Origin: Candidatus Ethanoperedens thermophilum
Lineage (GTDB): Archaea > Halobacteriota > Methanosarcinia > Methanosarcinales > EX4572-44
Length of the DNA stretch: 5,847 bases
Assembly (NCBI GenBank): GCA_012910725.1
Contig: WNEG01000067.1
Span: 1 to 5,847 of the forward strand
Reading direction: 5' to 3'
In this document: in pieces, positions 1 to 5,810 of the stretch
How the letters are laid out: each line of letters opens with the position of its first letter
Position numbering within the stretch: the stretch's first letter is position 1
Program-made: the position numbers and the translations under genes
The notes under the pieces: model-generated
Databases searched by the model: none
Told to the model about the DNA's origin: nothing
The model's input: only the letters and a program-made list of their open reading frames with translations

Positions 1-720
1 GCGCTTGCAGAGTTCCTCTTCGACGAAGAAGCGGCAATGATACGAATCGACATGAGCGAGTACATGGAAAAACACACAGTGGCACGACTCATTGGGGCGC
101 CGCCAGGGTACGTCGGGTACGAGGAAGGCGGGCAGCTGACCGAAGCTGTGAGACGCCGCCCATACTCAGTCATACTCTTTGATGAAATCGAGAAAGCACA
201 CAGCGATGTCTTCAATCTTTTCCTCCAGATACTTGATGACGGGAGGCTCACAGACGGGCACGGGCGCACGGTAGACTTCAAAAACACCGTGATCATCATG
301 ACCTCAAACGTCGGCAGCCAGTGGATAGAACTAGCCAAGAACGAAGAAGAAATGCGATCACAGGTCATGGAAGCACTCCACCACGAGTTCAAACCCGAAT
401 TCCTGAACAGATTGGACGACATCATAATTTTCCACCCACTGACACAGGAACAGCTCAAACAGATCGTGGATATCCAGCTTCGCCACCTCCTGAAACGACT
501 TGCCGAGAGAAAGCTCTCACTCAACCTCACAGACGCTGCAAAAGAATTCCTTGTAAAAACAGGATACGATCCAAATTATGGAGCGCGACCATTGAAACGC
601 GCAATACAGCACTACATCCTCGACCCACTGAGCCTCAAAATAATCGCAGGAGATTTTTCTGAAGGCGACGCTATACAGGTGGGTGCAGAAGGCGGGAAAC
701 TCGTGTTCAATAAGGTGTGA
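1..720 (+). CDS. clpB: ATP-dependent disaggregase ClpB, C-terminal part (5'-truncated by window)
   Basis: This is the C-terminal 239 residues of the Hsp100 chaperone ClpB, a cytoplasmic hexameric AAA+ machine that pulls proteins out of aggregates, usually with DnaK. The reading frame is open from base 1, so the gene starts upstream; residue numbers here count from base 1. Visible parts of the second nucleotide-binding domain are the pore-loop motif GYVG (residues 36-39, pore Tyr37), Walker B VILFDE (57-62, Asp61/Glu62), sensor 1 Asn103 in TSN, the arginine finger in FLNRLD (Arg137) and sensor 2 GAR (Arg196), followed by the D2-small domain and the typical GGKLVF ending. The Walker A loop falls just outside the window. 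No frameshift or missing catalytic residue is seen. An internal ATG at 37 is not the start, because homology continues to base 1. ClpB in mesophilic archaea is generally regarded as bacterial in origin. A ClpA/ClpC relative is less likely because the segment matches ClpB throughout. Confidence 0.97.
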   Translation, partial: ALAEFLFDEEAAMIRIDMSEYMEKHTVARLIGAPPGYVGYEEGGQLTEAVRRRPYSVILFDEIEKAHSDVFNLFLQILDDGRLTDGHGRTVDFKNTVIIMTSNVGSQWIELAKNEEEMRSQVMEALHHEFKPEFLNRLDDIIIFHPLTQEQLKQIVDIQLRHLLKRLAERKLSLNLTDAAKEFLVKTGYDPNYGARPLKRAIQHYILDPLSLKIIAGDFSEGDAIQVGAEGGKLVFNKV

Positions 721-747
721 CGGCTTTGGTACAGACGAACATTACTG

Positions 748-891
748 ATGAATCTTCCAAGCCTTTCAAAGCTTAAACCGTTGATGGACAGGATTGAGAA
801 GACGGATTGGCTGATCGATCGGGTGGTGTACAGGTTGTATAGACTCAGTGAGAAGGATGTAATGGTGGGGGAGAGGGCTTGGATAAGTTGA
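748..891 (+). CDS. Small ORF resembling the C-terminal tail of restriction/DNA-methylase proteins (copy A)
   Basis: This 47-residue ORF has the pattern KPLxxRIxKTDWxIDxVVYxLYxLSEKD. It resembles the short C-terminal segment (TDxxID..VY.LYGLT.EEI.IVE) found at the end of many type IIG restriction-modification and related DNA methylase proteins in archaea and bacteria. The assignment is recognised by eye from memory. It has no catalytic domain, membrane segment or signal peptide. The frame is the same as clpB but begins after the clpB stop; the ATG at 748 is the first usable start and has no evident Shine-Dalgarno site, so translation is uncertain. The last 13 bases overlap the TTG start of the DUF4258-like gene. 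A second diverged copy lies at 1361-1439. It could be a genuine small protein, a leader for the following pair, or a relic of a lost restriction gene. Confidence 0.4.
   Translation: MNLPSLSKLKPLMDRIEKTDWLIDRVVYRLYRLSEKDVMVGERAWIS
772..850 (+). repeat. Imperfect direct repeat, copy A
   Basis: This 79-bp segment aligns without gaps to 1361-1439. By hand count 62 of 79 bases and 18 of 26 encoded residues are identical. It starts around TTAAACCG and runs to the codons for YRLS. Many differences fall at third codon positions, which suggests both copies evolved as coding sequence before or after duplication. The two copies flank the DUF4258/DUF2283 pair. Confidence 0.85.
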
Positions 892-1142
892 AGATTGACT
901 TTACAAAACATGCGGAAGATATGCTAAAGGAGCGAAATCTTGAGAAGAAATTGATTGAAGAGACCGTATTTGACCCGGATTGGAAGGAAGAAAAGGAAGA
1001 AGATATATGGCACGCTTTTCGAAGAGTTGGGAATAAAGTTCTTAGAGTTATTGTAAAAGGTAAGGAAGGTTCATATAAAGTTATAACCATGTATTATGAT
1101 AGGAGGATAAAAGATGAGGCTCAAAGTGGATATGGAAAGTGA
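879..1142 (+). CDS. DUF4258-like small protein, possible toxin half of a toxin-antitoxin-like pair
   Basis: The product is a basic/acidic soluble protein of 87 residues with the layout typical of DUF4258. It has an N-terminal FTKHAEDMLKER (8-19, His11), a short helix, Pro33, a strand pair around HAFRRV and KVLRVIVK (45-60), and a final KVITMYYDRR (67-76). DUF4258 proteins are uncharacterised; they are small, often paired with another small gene, and have been proposed in comparative genomics as toxin-like. Toxicity here is inference only. The start is TTG at 879, preceded by the purine-rich GGGGAG at 868-873 with 5 nt spacing; a TTG at 888 is an alternative and would remove three residues. 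The gene overlaps copy A of the tail ORF by 13 nt and the next gene by 29 nt, so the three are probably one transcript. Local GC (about 36%) is well below that of the flanking genes. Confidence 0.75.
   Translation: MDKLKIDFTKHAEDMLKERNLEKKLIEETVFDPDWKEEKEEDIWHAFRRVGNKVLRVIVKGKEGSYKVITMYYDRRIKDEAQSGYGK
1101..1106 (+). promoter_or_regulatory. Strong Shine-Dalgarno site for the DUF2283-like gene
   Basis: AGGAGG ends 7 nt before the ATG at 1114 and lies inside the coding sequence of the upstream DUF4258-like gene. It fixes the downstream start. It also suggests the second protein is translated efficiently, whereas the first gene relies on a TTG start, so the pair may be expressed unequally. Confidence 0.85.
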
Positions 1143-1323
1143 TGCACTCTATGTTCGATTGAGTGAGGAACCGATAGAGGAAAGTGAAGAAGTATCTGGA
1201 AGTATCATTATTGATTACAGCAAAGATGGTAAAGTTGTTGGCATAGAGCTACTCAGAATCAAAGACCGTTTTTCGCTGGAAGAACTGTCAACTCTAAAGG
1301 TCGAACTGCCGACGATTGCGTAG
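1114..1323 (+). CDS. DUF2283 family small protein, likely partner of the DUF4258-like protein
   Basis: This 69-residue soluble protein has the DUF2283 signature: an N-terminal strand followed by SDALYVRLSE (9-18), an acidic stretch (EEPIEESEEV, 18-27), and IIIDYSKDGKVVGIELL (31-47), in which the D-x-DG-x-VVGIE pattern is diagnostic. The family has no established function. The negative charge of the middle stretch and its frequent pairing with DUF4258 or similar genes fit an antidote or binding partner, but this is inference. The ATG at 1114 is supported by an AGGAGG at 1101-1106. It overlaps the preceding gene by 29 nt in another frame. No DNA-binding domain is recognisable, so if it is an antitoxin it would have to act without an obvious operator-binding region. 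Confidence 0.85.
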   Translation: MRLKVDMESDALYVRLSEEPIEESEEVSGSIIIDYSKDGKVVGIELLRIKDRFSLEELSTLKVELPTIA

Positions 1324-1357
1324 ATAAGGATGTGTTCGTTCCTTTTTGAGTTGTTGA

Positions 1358-1498
1358 GTGTTTAAACCGCTGATTGAGAGGATCACAAAGACAGATTGGA
1401 TGATCGATCAGGTAGTGTACAAATTGTATGGGCTGAGTGTGGAGGGCACTGTCGAATGTTTTGGTCACTGCAACGCGATGGTACACAAAGACCCGTAA
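1358..1498 (+). pseudogene. Decayed second copy of the restriction/methylase-type C-terminal tail (copy B)
   Basis: The frame from a possible GTG at 1358 to TAA at 1496-1498 encodes 46 residues, with FKPLIERITKTDWMIDQVV continuing into YKLYGLSVEGTVE. It is closer to the common VYxLYGL consensus than copy A is. An in-frame TGA sits immediately before the GTG (1355-1357), there is no Shine-Dalgarno site, and the end has lost the usual EEIxIVE pattern: after LS the sequence goes straight to VEGTVE and then to unrelated residues. It is therefore read as a relic and not as a working gene. It may be the tail of a larger restriction or methylase gene lost from this locus, or a duplicate of copy A. 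Confidence 0.45.
1361..1439 (+). repeat. Imperfect direct repeat, copy B
   Basis: This is the partner of 772-850, in the same orientation, with the copies starting 589 bp apart. Alignment is gap-free for 79 bp (62 identities counted by hand). Downstream of 1439 the similarity fades. Confidence 0.85.
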
Positions 1499-1532
1499 TT
1501 ACTGAAATCGATACTCAGCTATGATGCAAGGG

Positions 1533-1540
1533 TTTATGAA
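1533..1540 (+). promoter_or_regulatory. Possible archaeal TATA box for the mevalonate operon
   Basis: TTTATGAA is the best TATA-like octamer in the 248-nt gap before mvk, followed by the AT-rich TATTA. Initiation about 25 nt downstream would fall near 1560-1565, leaving a leader of roughly ten bases or fewer before the ATG at 1572. That agrees with the absence of a Shine-Dalgarno site there. No clear BRE element is seen. The box departs from the TTTATATA consensus, so support is weak. Confidence 0.3.
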
Positions 1541-1571
1541 TATTAGGGGTGCTTACAACTGCTGAAATATA

Positions 1572-2465
1572 ATGATTACCTGTTCTGCTCCTGCAAAGAT
1601 ATACCTGTTTGGTGAGCATGCCGTGGTGTATGGCGAACCTGCTATAGCCTGTGCTGCAGAACTGCGAACATACGTCACTGTAGAACCAGCAAGTTCCACA
1701 ACTGTTGTTTCTGGGGGCGTTCCAACCAGAATTGAAACCACTCCATATATAACAGAGGCATTAAAAAAAATTCGACGCATACACCCCATACCAGATGTGT
1801 CAATACAGATCACCTCAGATATACCAACTGGTGCTGGTGTTGGTTCATCTGCCGCACTCACCGTGGCTTTGCTCCAGGCATTATCCATCGAATTTGGTGT
1901 TGATATTGATGTTTTACAGATTGCATCTATGGCATACGATGTTGAGCTTTCGGTACAGGGTGCGGCAAGCCAGACTGACACATTTATCTCTACAATGGGC
2001 GGCATGGCACTGATGCCTGATCGTATGTTTCTTCCGCATTTAGAATGCAGCATTGTTATTGGTGATACAAACATGCGAGGGAAAACCTCAACGATGGTAT
2101 CAAAGGTTGCAGAGTTAAAGAATGCATATCCTGAAGTAGCTGAACACATCATTAAATCTATTGGAATCCTCGCACAGACAGGGGTGCCTTTGCTTGAGAG
2201 CAAGGATTATTTGGGAGTTGGCAGACTGATGAACATTAATCATGGATTACTTGAATCACTCGGGGTTGGCACATTTCCACTTTCACAACTTGTATATAGA
2301 GCGCGAGATGCTGGTGCATTTGGAGCCAAGATTACAGGTGCTGGTGGTGGTGGGTGCATGGTAGCCTTAACTGATAAACCAGAAGATGTTATAAGAAGCA
2401 TTGAATGCTGTTATGGAAAAGCGATGGTTGTAAAACCTGCAAGGGAAGGTGTAAGGGAAGAGTGA
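1572..2465 (+). CDS. mvk: Mevalonate kinase
   Basis: Mevalonate kinase phosphorylates mevalonate with ATP to mevalonate 5-phosphate, an early step of archaeal isoprenoid-lipid synthesis in the cytoplasm. The 297 residues match the usual archaeal length of about 300. GHMP-kinase motifs are all present: motif 1 PAKIYLFGEHAVVYG (7-21, including Lys9, Glu15 and His16), the ATP-binding loop PTGAGVGSSAA (85-95), the segment QTDTFISTMGG (134-144) with the likely catalytic base Asp136, and the glycine-rich motif 3 KITGAGGGGC (253-262). The start is well bounded: an in-frame TGA at 1563-1565 leaves the ATG at 1572 as the only sensible choice. No Shine-Dalgarno sequence precedes it, so the mRNA may be leaderless or nearly so. 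The stop overlaps the ipk start. Phosphomevalonate kinase and homoserine kinase also belong to the GHMP superfamily, but the motif sequences and neighbours favour mevalonate kinase. Confidence 0.95.
   Translation: MITCSAPAKIYLFGEHAVVYGEPAIACAAELRTYVTVEPASSTTVVSGGVPTRIETTPYITEALKKIRRIHPIPDVSIQITSDIPTGAGVGSSAALTVALLQALSIEFGVDIDVLQIASMAYDVELSVQGAASQTDTFISTMGGMALMPDRMFLPHLECSIVIGDTNMRGKTSTMVSKVAELKNAYPEVAEHIIKSIGILAQTGVPLLESKDYLGVGRLMNINHGLLESLGVGTFPLSQLVYRARDAGAFGAKITGAGGGGCMVALTDKPEDVIRSIECCYGKAMVVKPAREGVREE
2448..2451 (+). promoter_or_regulatory. Shine-Dalgarno site supporting the GTG start of ipk
   Basis: GGTG ends 10 nt before the GTG at 2462, inside the last codons of mvk, and a further purine run GGGAAG lies at 2455-2460. 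It supports the GTG start over the ATG at 2405, which would add 19 residues (including KTCKGRCKGRV) with no family counterpart. Confidence 0.5.
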
Positions 2466-3223
2466 AGCCTGTGTTATTAAAGATTGGCGGGAGTGTGCTG
2501 ACAGACAAGGGGCGGGAGTGCACATTTAACATGCAAAATATTAGACGTATTGCAGGAGAGATTGCAAGAGCCTCTGTGCCGATAGTAATCGTACACGGTG
2601 CTGGCTCCTTTGGACATCCACAGGCAAAAAAACATCATATACAGCAAAATCCGGATACAGAGGGGCTGGTTAAAACTCATCGAGCAGTTTTAGAACTAAA
2701 TACTGTTTTTGTGGAAACTTTACAGGAGGAAGGTGTTGCAGCAATAGGTGTTCATCCATTGAATTGTCTGCTTGCCAAAAGAGGTATTGTTAAACAGTGG
2801 GGAGTCGAAATTATAAAAAGACTGGTTGATTTTGGAGTTACACCAGTAATTCATGGAGATGTTGTGGTGGATACGATCGATGGTATCTCAGTAATTTCTG
2901 GAGATCGAATCCTTACATATCTTGCAAAAACACTGGATGTTGCAGTAATTGGTGCGGGTACTGTTGTTGACGGCGTACTTGATAAGAATGAAAAAACAAT
3001 TCCTCACATAACTCCATCCAATTTCAAGGACGTGTCAGATTACATAGGAGGTTCTACTGGTGATGATGTAACTGGCGGTATGAGAGGTAAGGTATTAGAA
3101 CTATTAAAGCTTGCAGAATCTGGGATAGAGTCAGTGATATTTAATGCAAACCTGAATAATATGGTTTTTAATTTTCTATCAGGTGAAGCCATCCCAGCAA
3201 CACGTATTAGTGGAGCCGAATGA
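2462..3223 (+). CDS. ipk: Isopentenyl phosphate kinase
   Basis: IPK transfers phosphate from ATP to isopentenyl phosphate, giving IPP. It is the last kinase step of the archaeal-type mevalonate pathway, in which decarboxylation precedes the second phosphorylation. The protein is 253 residues from the chosen GTG, in the family range (about 245-265), with an amino-acid-kinase fold. It shows KIGGSVLTDKG (7-17) with the nucleotide-binding Lys7 and glycines, HGAGSFGH (45-52) in which the final His52 matches the catalytic histidine that defines IPKs, HGDVV (131-135), SGDRI (146-150), and DVTGGMRGK (202-210) near the C-terminus. The His separates it from glutamate, aspartate and fosfomycin kinases of the same fold. 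The GTG start shares GTGA with the mvk stop, which implies translational coupling. Its own stop overlaps the fni start in ATGA. Confidence 0.95.
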   Translation: MKPVLLKIGGSVLTDKGRECTFNMQNIRRIAGEIARASVPIVIVHGAGSFGHPQAKKHHIQQNPDTEGLVKTHRAVLELNTVFVETLQEEGVAAIGVHPLNCLLAKRGIVKQWGVEIIKRLVDFGVTPVIHGDVVVDTIDGISVISGDRILTYLAKTLDVAVIGAGTVVDGVLDKNEKTIPHITPSNFKDVSDYIGGSTGDDVTGGMRGKVLELLKLAESGIESVIFNANLNNMVFNFLSGEAIPATRISGAE

Positions 3224-4299
3224 TGAACACTTCCATTCGAAAAATAGAACATTTGAAATTGTGTGCAGAGCAGCATGTAGAAGCCAAAAAGAATGCAACA
3301 TCCAGTTTACCTGGTTTTGGGGATATTCATCTTGTGCACCAGGCTCTTCCTGAAATTAACAAAAAAGATATCGACACATCCACCAGGTTTTTCAATCGAA
3401 GATTCAGTGCCCCGATTATGATTGCTTCAATGACCGGAGGACATCCCGACACCTTTGAAATCAACCACAGACTCGCACTCGCGGCAGCTGAGCTTGGTCT
3501 TGGTATTGGTGTTGGGAGCCAGAGAGCAGCTATTGAGGACCCAAAACAGGAAAGCTCTTTCAAAATTGTAAGGGATGTGGCACCTGATGTCTTTGTTCAG
3601 GCGAATATCGGGGCAGTTCAGTTAACGAAATACGGCGTAAGAATGGCACAGAAGGTTGTTGACATGATCGATGCCGATGCCCTTTCCATTCACCTGAACT
3701 TTTTACAGGAGGCCATACAGCCAGAAGGCGATACTGATGCAACCGGTTGTCTTACTGCTATACGTAAAGTATGCAGCGAGCTTTCCATTCCTGTAATTGT
3801 AAAAGAAACAGGGGCTGGTATTTCTTATGAAACTGCTGATGCACTGGTGGATGCTGGTGTTTCAGCAATCGATGTTGGCGGCATGGGCGGAACCAGCTGG
3901 GCTGGTGTTGAAGTGTACCGTGCAAAGGAGAGGGGCGATGTAATGTCTGAACATCTTGGAAATGTTTTCTGGAACTGGGGGATACCAACTGCTGCAAGCA
4001 TTATTGAATGCGGGGCCCGGGTACCTGTAATTGCAACAGGCGGGGTACGAAATGGTATAGATGTGCTAAAATCACTGGGTCTCGGGGCACATCTCTGTGG
4101 CATTGCACTACCATTATTAAAACCAGCAATGAAAAGCAAAAATCATGTTATTGAAATATTAGTTCAGGTTATTGAAGAATTAAAAGTAGCCATGTTTCTC
4201 TGTGGTTGTGCAGATATTAGATCTGTGAAGAACATCCCTGTTGTAGTAACTGGTAATACGCGTCAATGGCTTGAAGGAAGAGATTTTGATATAAAATAA
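3220..4299 (+). CDS. fni: Type 2 isopentenyl-diphosphate isomerase (FMN- and NAD(P)H-dependent)
   Basis: This enzyme interconverts IPP and DMAPP, using reduced FMN as an acid-base cofactor with Mg2+. It supplies the allylic primer for geranylgeranyl chains. The 359-residue TIM barrel carries the family marks in order: RKIEHL (7-12), IASMTGGH (68-75), GVGSQRAAI (97-105), ANIGAVQL (128-135), HLNFLQEAIQPEGD (158-171, containing the substrate- and metal-contacting Gln/Glu), VKETGAGIS (194-202), GGMGGTSWAGVE (220-231) and VIATGGVRNG (270-279) for FMN phosphate binding. Nothing essential appears to be missing. The ATG at 3220 overlaps the ipk stop. A second ATG follows at once (3223), and GGAG at 3212-3215 is better spaced for it (7 nt against 4), so the first Met may not be used. 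It is unrelated to the Nudix type 1 isomerase. Confidence 0.96.
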   Translation: MMNTSIRKIEHLKLCAEQHVEAKKNATSSLPGFGDIHLVHQALPEINKKDIDTSTRFFNRRFSAPIMIASMTGGHPDTFEINHRLALAAAELGLGIGVGSQRAAIEDPKQESSFKIVRDVAPDVFVQANIGAVQLTKYGVRMAQKVVDMIDADALSIHLNFLQEAIQPEGDTDATGCLTAIRKVCSELSIPVIVKETGAGISYETADALVDAGVSAIDVGGMGGTSWAGVEVYRAKERGDVMSEHLGNVFWNWGIPTAASIIECGARVPVIATGGVRNGIDVLKSLGLGAHLCGIALPLLKPAMKSKNHVIEILVQVIEELKVAMFLCGCADIRSVKNIPVVVTGNTRQWLEGRDFDIK

Positions 4300-4302
4300 T
4301 AA

Positions 4303-4310
4303 AAGGAGAT
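4303..4310 (+). promoter_or_regulatory. Strong Shine-Dalgarno site for the RNase J gene
   Basis: AAGGAGAT lies in the 17-nt gap after the fni stop, with GGAG ending 8 nt before the ATG at 4317. It is the only intergenic ribosome-binding site in the operon. It suggests RNase J translation is initiated independently, whereas ipk and fni use stop/start overlaps. Confidence 0.85.
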
Positions 4311-4316
4311 AATATA

Positions 4317-5657
4317 ATGAATAATATTGGAATAACCGCGGTCGGAGGCTACAATGAAATGGGTAGGAATATGACCGCAGTACGAGTCAACAACAATGTA
4401 GTAATTCTGGACATGGGACTTCGTCTTGATATGGTGCAGATACATGAAGATGTGGAAATCGATCAGATACACTCTCTTGACCTGATAAAAATGGGCGCTA
4501 TACCGGACGACACAATACTAAAAGAGGTCAGCAGTGATGTATGCGCTATTGCCTGCACACACGGACACCTTGACCATATCGGAGCTATACCAAAACTTGC
4601 TCACCGATACAATGCCCCAATCCTTGCTACACCATACACAGCAGAACTTATCAAGCATGAAATAGAGGGTGAGAAAAAATTCAAGGTAAAAAATCAAGTG
4701 ATTTCTGTACCGCAGGGAGGCACGTACACAGTAACCAAAGATATTACCATTGAGTTTATCAGGGTTCAACACAGCATTATAGATGCGTCTTTTATAGCAA
4801 TCCACACACCAAATGGCATAATACTTTACGCCAATGACTTCAAGCTCGATCGCACCCCTACTCTTGGCGAACCCCCTGACTTTGCCCGTTTGAAAGAAAT
4901 TGGAGAGGAGGGTGTTATAGCCATGATCGTCGAAAGCACGAATTCAGGAAACATCGGAAAAACACCTTCAGAAAAAATAGCAAAAGACCTGCTGTTAGAC
5001 GCACTCCTTGGAACTGAAGAAACAGAAACCGGAGTAATCGTTACCACTTTCTCATCCCACATAGCTCGCATCAATGCAATACTTGAGGCAGCAAGAAAGA
5101 TGGATCGCATTCCTGTACTGCTTGGCCGCTCGATGAAGCGATATGTTAAAACCGCAGAGGAACTAAACTACATCGATCTGCCGGAAAATGTTAAAATTTA
5201 TGGTAACAGAAACACGATAGATCGCGCACTAAAACAAATCATGCGAGAAGGAAAAGAGAAATATCTCCTGATCGTGACAGGACATCAAGGGGAACCTGGT
5301 GCTGCTTTAACCCGTATGGTAAATGAAGACACACCATATAGCATTGAAGCAGGTGACAAGCTGATCTTTTCAGCAAGCACTATACCGAACCCGATGACTC
5401 AAGCCAATAGATATGCACTCGAGACGAAACTTCAAATGCGCGGCGCACGCATCTATAAAGATGTACATGCATCAGGACATGCATCCTCTGAAGATCACTG
5501 GGAACTTCTGCGAATGGTGCAGCCAGAACATGTGATACCAGCCCATGGAAATATCAATATGCACAGCAACTACGTGGAACTGGCAGAGAGCGCTGGATAC
5601 GTACTTGGAGAAACCGTGCACATCATACGAAATGGTGAAGAGATAACACTGGAGTGA
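4317..5657 (+). CDS. rnj: Archaeal ribonuclease J (beta-CASP metallo-beta-lactamase nuclease)
   Basis: RNase J is a zinc-dependent nuclease; archaeal members act mainly as 5'-to-3' exoribonucleases in mRNA turnover and processing. The 446-residue protein has the usual archaeal length and lacks the extra C-terminal domain of bacterial RNase J. Metallo-beta-lactamase motifs are complete: THGHLDHIGAIP (81-92) with His82, His84, Asp86 and His87; His152 in VQHS; and Asp174 in NDFKLD. The beta-CASP insert shows motif A Glu206 (VEST), motif B His248 (TTFSSHIARI) and motif C His410 (VIPAHGN), with GHQGEPGA (322-329) and ASGHASSED (385-393) also characteristic. aCPSF1-type nucleases differ in having KH domains, absent here. 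The gene sits 17 nt after fni and is followed by a terminator, so it is probably the last gene of the mevalonate operon. The reason for this recurrent pairing is unknown. Confidence 0.95.
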   Translation: MNNIGITAVGGYNEMGRNMTAVRVNNNVVILDMGLRLDMVQIHEDVEIDQIHSLDLIKMGAIPDDTILKEVSSDVCAIACTHGHLDHIGAIPKLAHRYNAPILATPYTAELIKHEIEGEKKFKVKNQVISVPQGGTYTVTKDITIEFIRVQHSIIDASFIAIHTPNGIILYANDFKLDRTPTLGEPPDFARLKEIGEEGVIAMIVESTNSGNIGKTPSEKIAKDLLLDALLGTEETETGVIVTTFSSHIARINAILEAARKMDRIPVLLGRSMKRYVKTAEELNYIDLPENVKIYGNRNTIDRALKQIMREGKEKYLLIVTGHQGEPGAALTRMVNEDTPYSIEAGDKLIFSASTIPNPMTQANRYALETKLQMRGARIYKDVHASGHASSEDHWELLRMVQPEHVIPAHGNINMHSNYVELAESAGYVLGETVHIIRNGEEITLE

Positions 5658-5696
5658 CAAAAACTACTGTAGCGACAATTTGATTTCTCAGTACTT

Positions 5697-5749
5697 GTTC
5701 AGGTAAGAGGACTCACAAATAATGAGTTACCTGAACGGTATCATTTTTT
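5697..5749 (+). terminator. Hairpin plus T6 transcription terminator after the operon
   Basis: GTTCAGGTAA (5697-5706) pairs perfectly with TTACCTGAAC (5727-5736). Inside the 20-nt loop, ACTCA (5711-5715) can also pair with TGAGT (5723-5727), which would lengthen the stem to one with a one-sided bulge. A run of six T residues follows at 5744-5749. It begins 40 nt after the RNase J stop, as expected for the end of the mvk-ipk-fni-rnj transcript. Archaeal termination relies mainly on oligo-T and does not require a hairpin, so the stem may instead protect or form the RNA 3' end. Confidence 0.75.
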
Positions 5750-5761
5750 AGGAATTTTTAA

Positions 5762-5810
5762 GACACTGATTAACACAGGTTTAGTGTAGTGTCATGACAA
5801 ATTAATTTTT
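5762..5810 (+). other. Second imperfect hairpin followed by a T5 tract
   Basis: GACACT (5762-5767) pairs with AGTGTC (5788-5793). Internally ACAC (5773-5776) can pair with GTGT (5784-5787), giving a bulged 10-bp stem. It overlaps the palindrome GTCATGAC (5791-5798) and is followed by TTTTT at 5806-5810. It could be a back-up terminator, a terminator for a convergent gene outside the window, or an edge of a repeat element. No ORF is visible from 5658 to the window end. Confidence 0.4.

Noticed and set aside
321..662. ORF of 113 codons in another frame inside clpB
   Set aside because: The clpB frame carries the sensor, arginine-finger and C-terminal motifs across this stretch; the alternative product is low in complexity, with many Arg, Pro and Thr residues, and has no recognised family.
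1341..1347. CCTTTTT as terminator of the DUF2283-like gene
   Set aside because: The run has only five T residues and no convincing stem before it, which is too weak to call, though archaeal oligo-T termination here is not excluded.
1553..2203. Long antisense ORF (216 codons) opposite mvk
   Set aside because: It lies wholly over the strongly conserved mvk coding sequence, its translation has no recognisable domain, and no ribosome-binding site or promoter supports it. It is a shadow of the real gene.
2405..2461. Upstream ATG that would extend IPK by 19 residues
   Set aside because: The extension lies inside the mvk C-terminus and matches nothing in the family, whereas the GTG at 2462 gives the standard N-terminus (MKPVLLKIGGS) and a GTGA overlap.
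3825..4139. Antisense ORF of 104 codons opposite fni
   Set aside because: It is a mirror of the FMN-binding barrel region, with no own signals or family resemblance.
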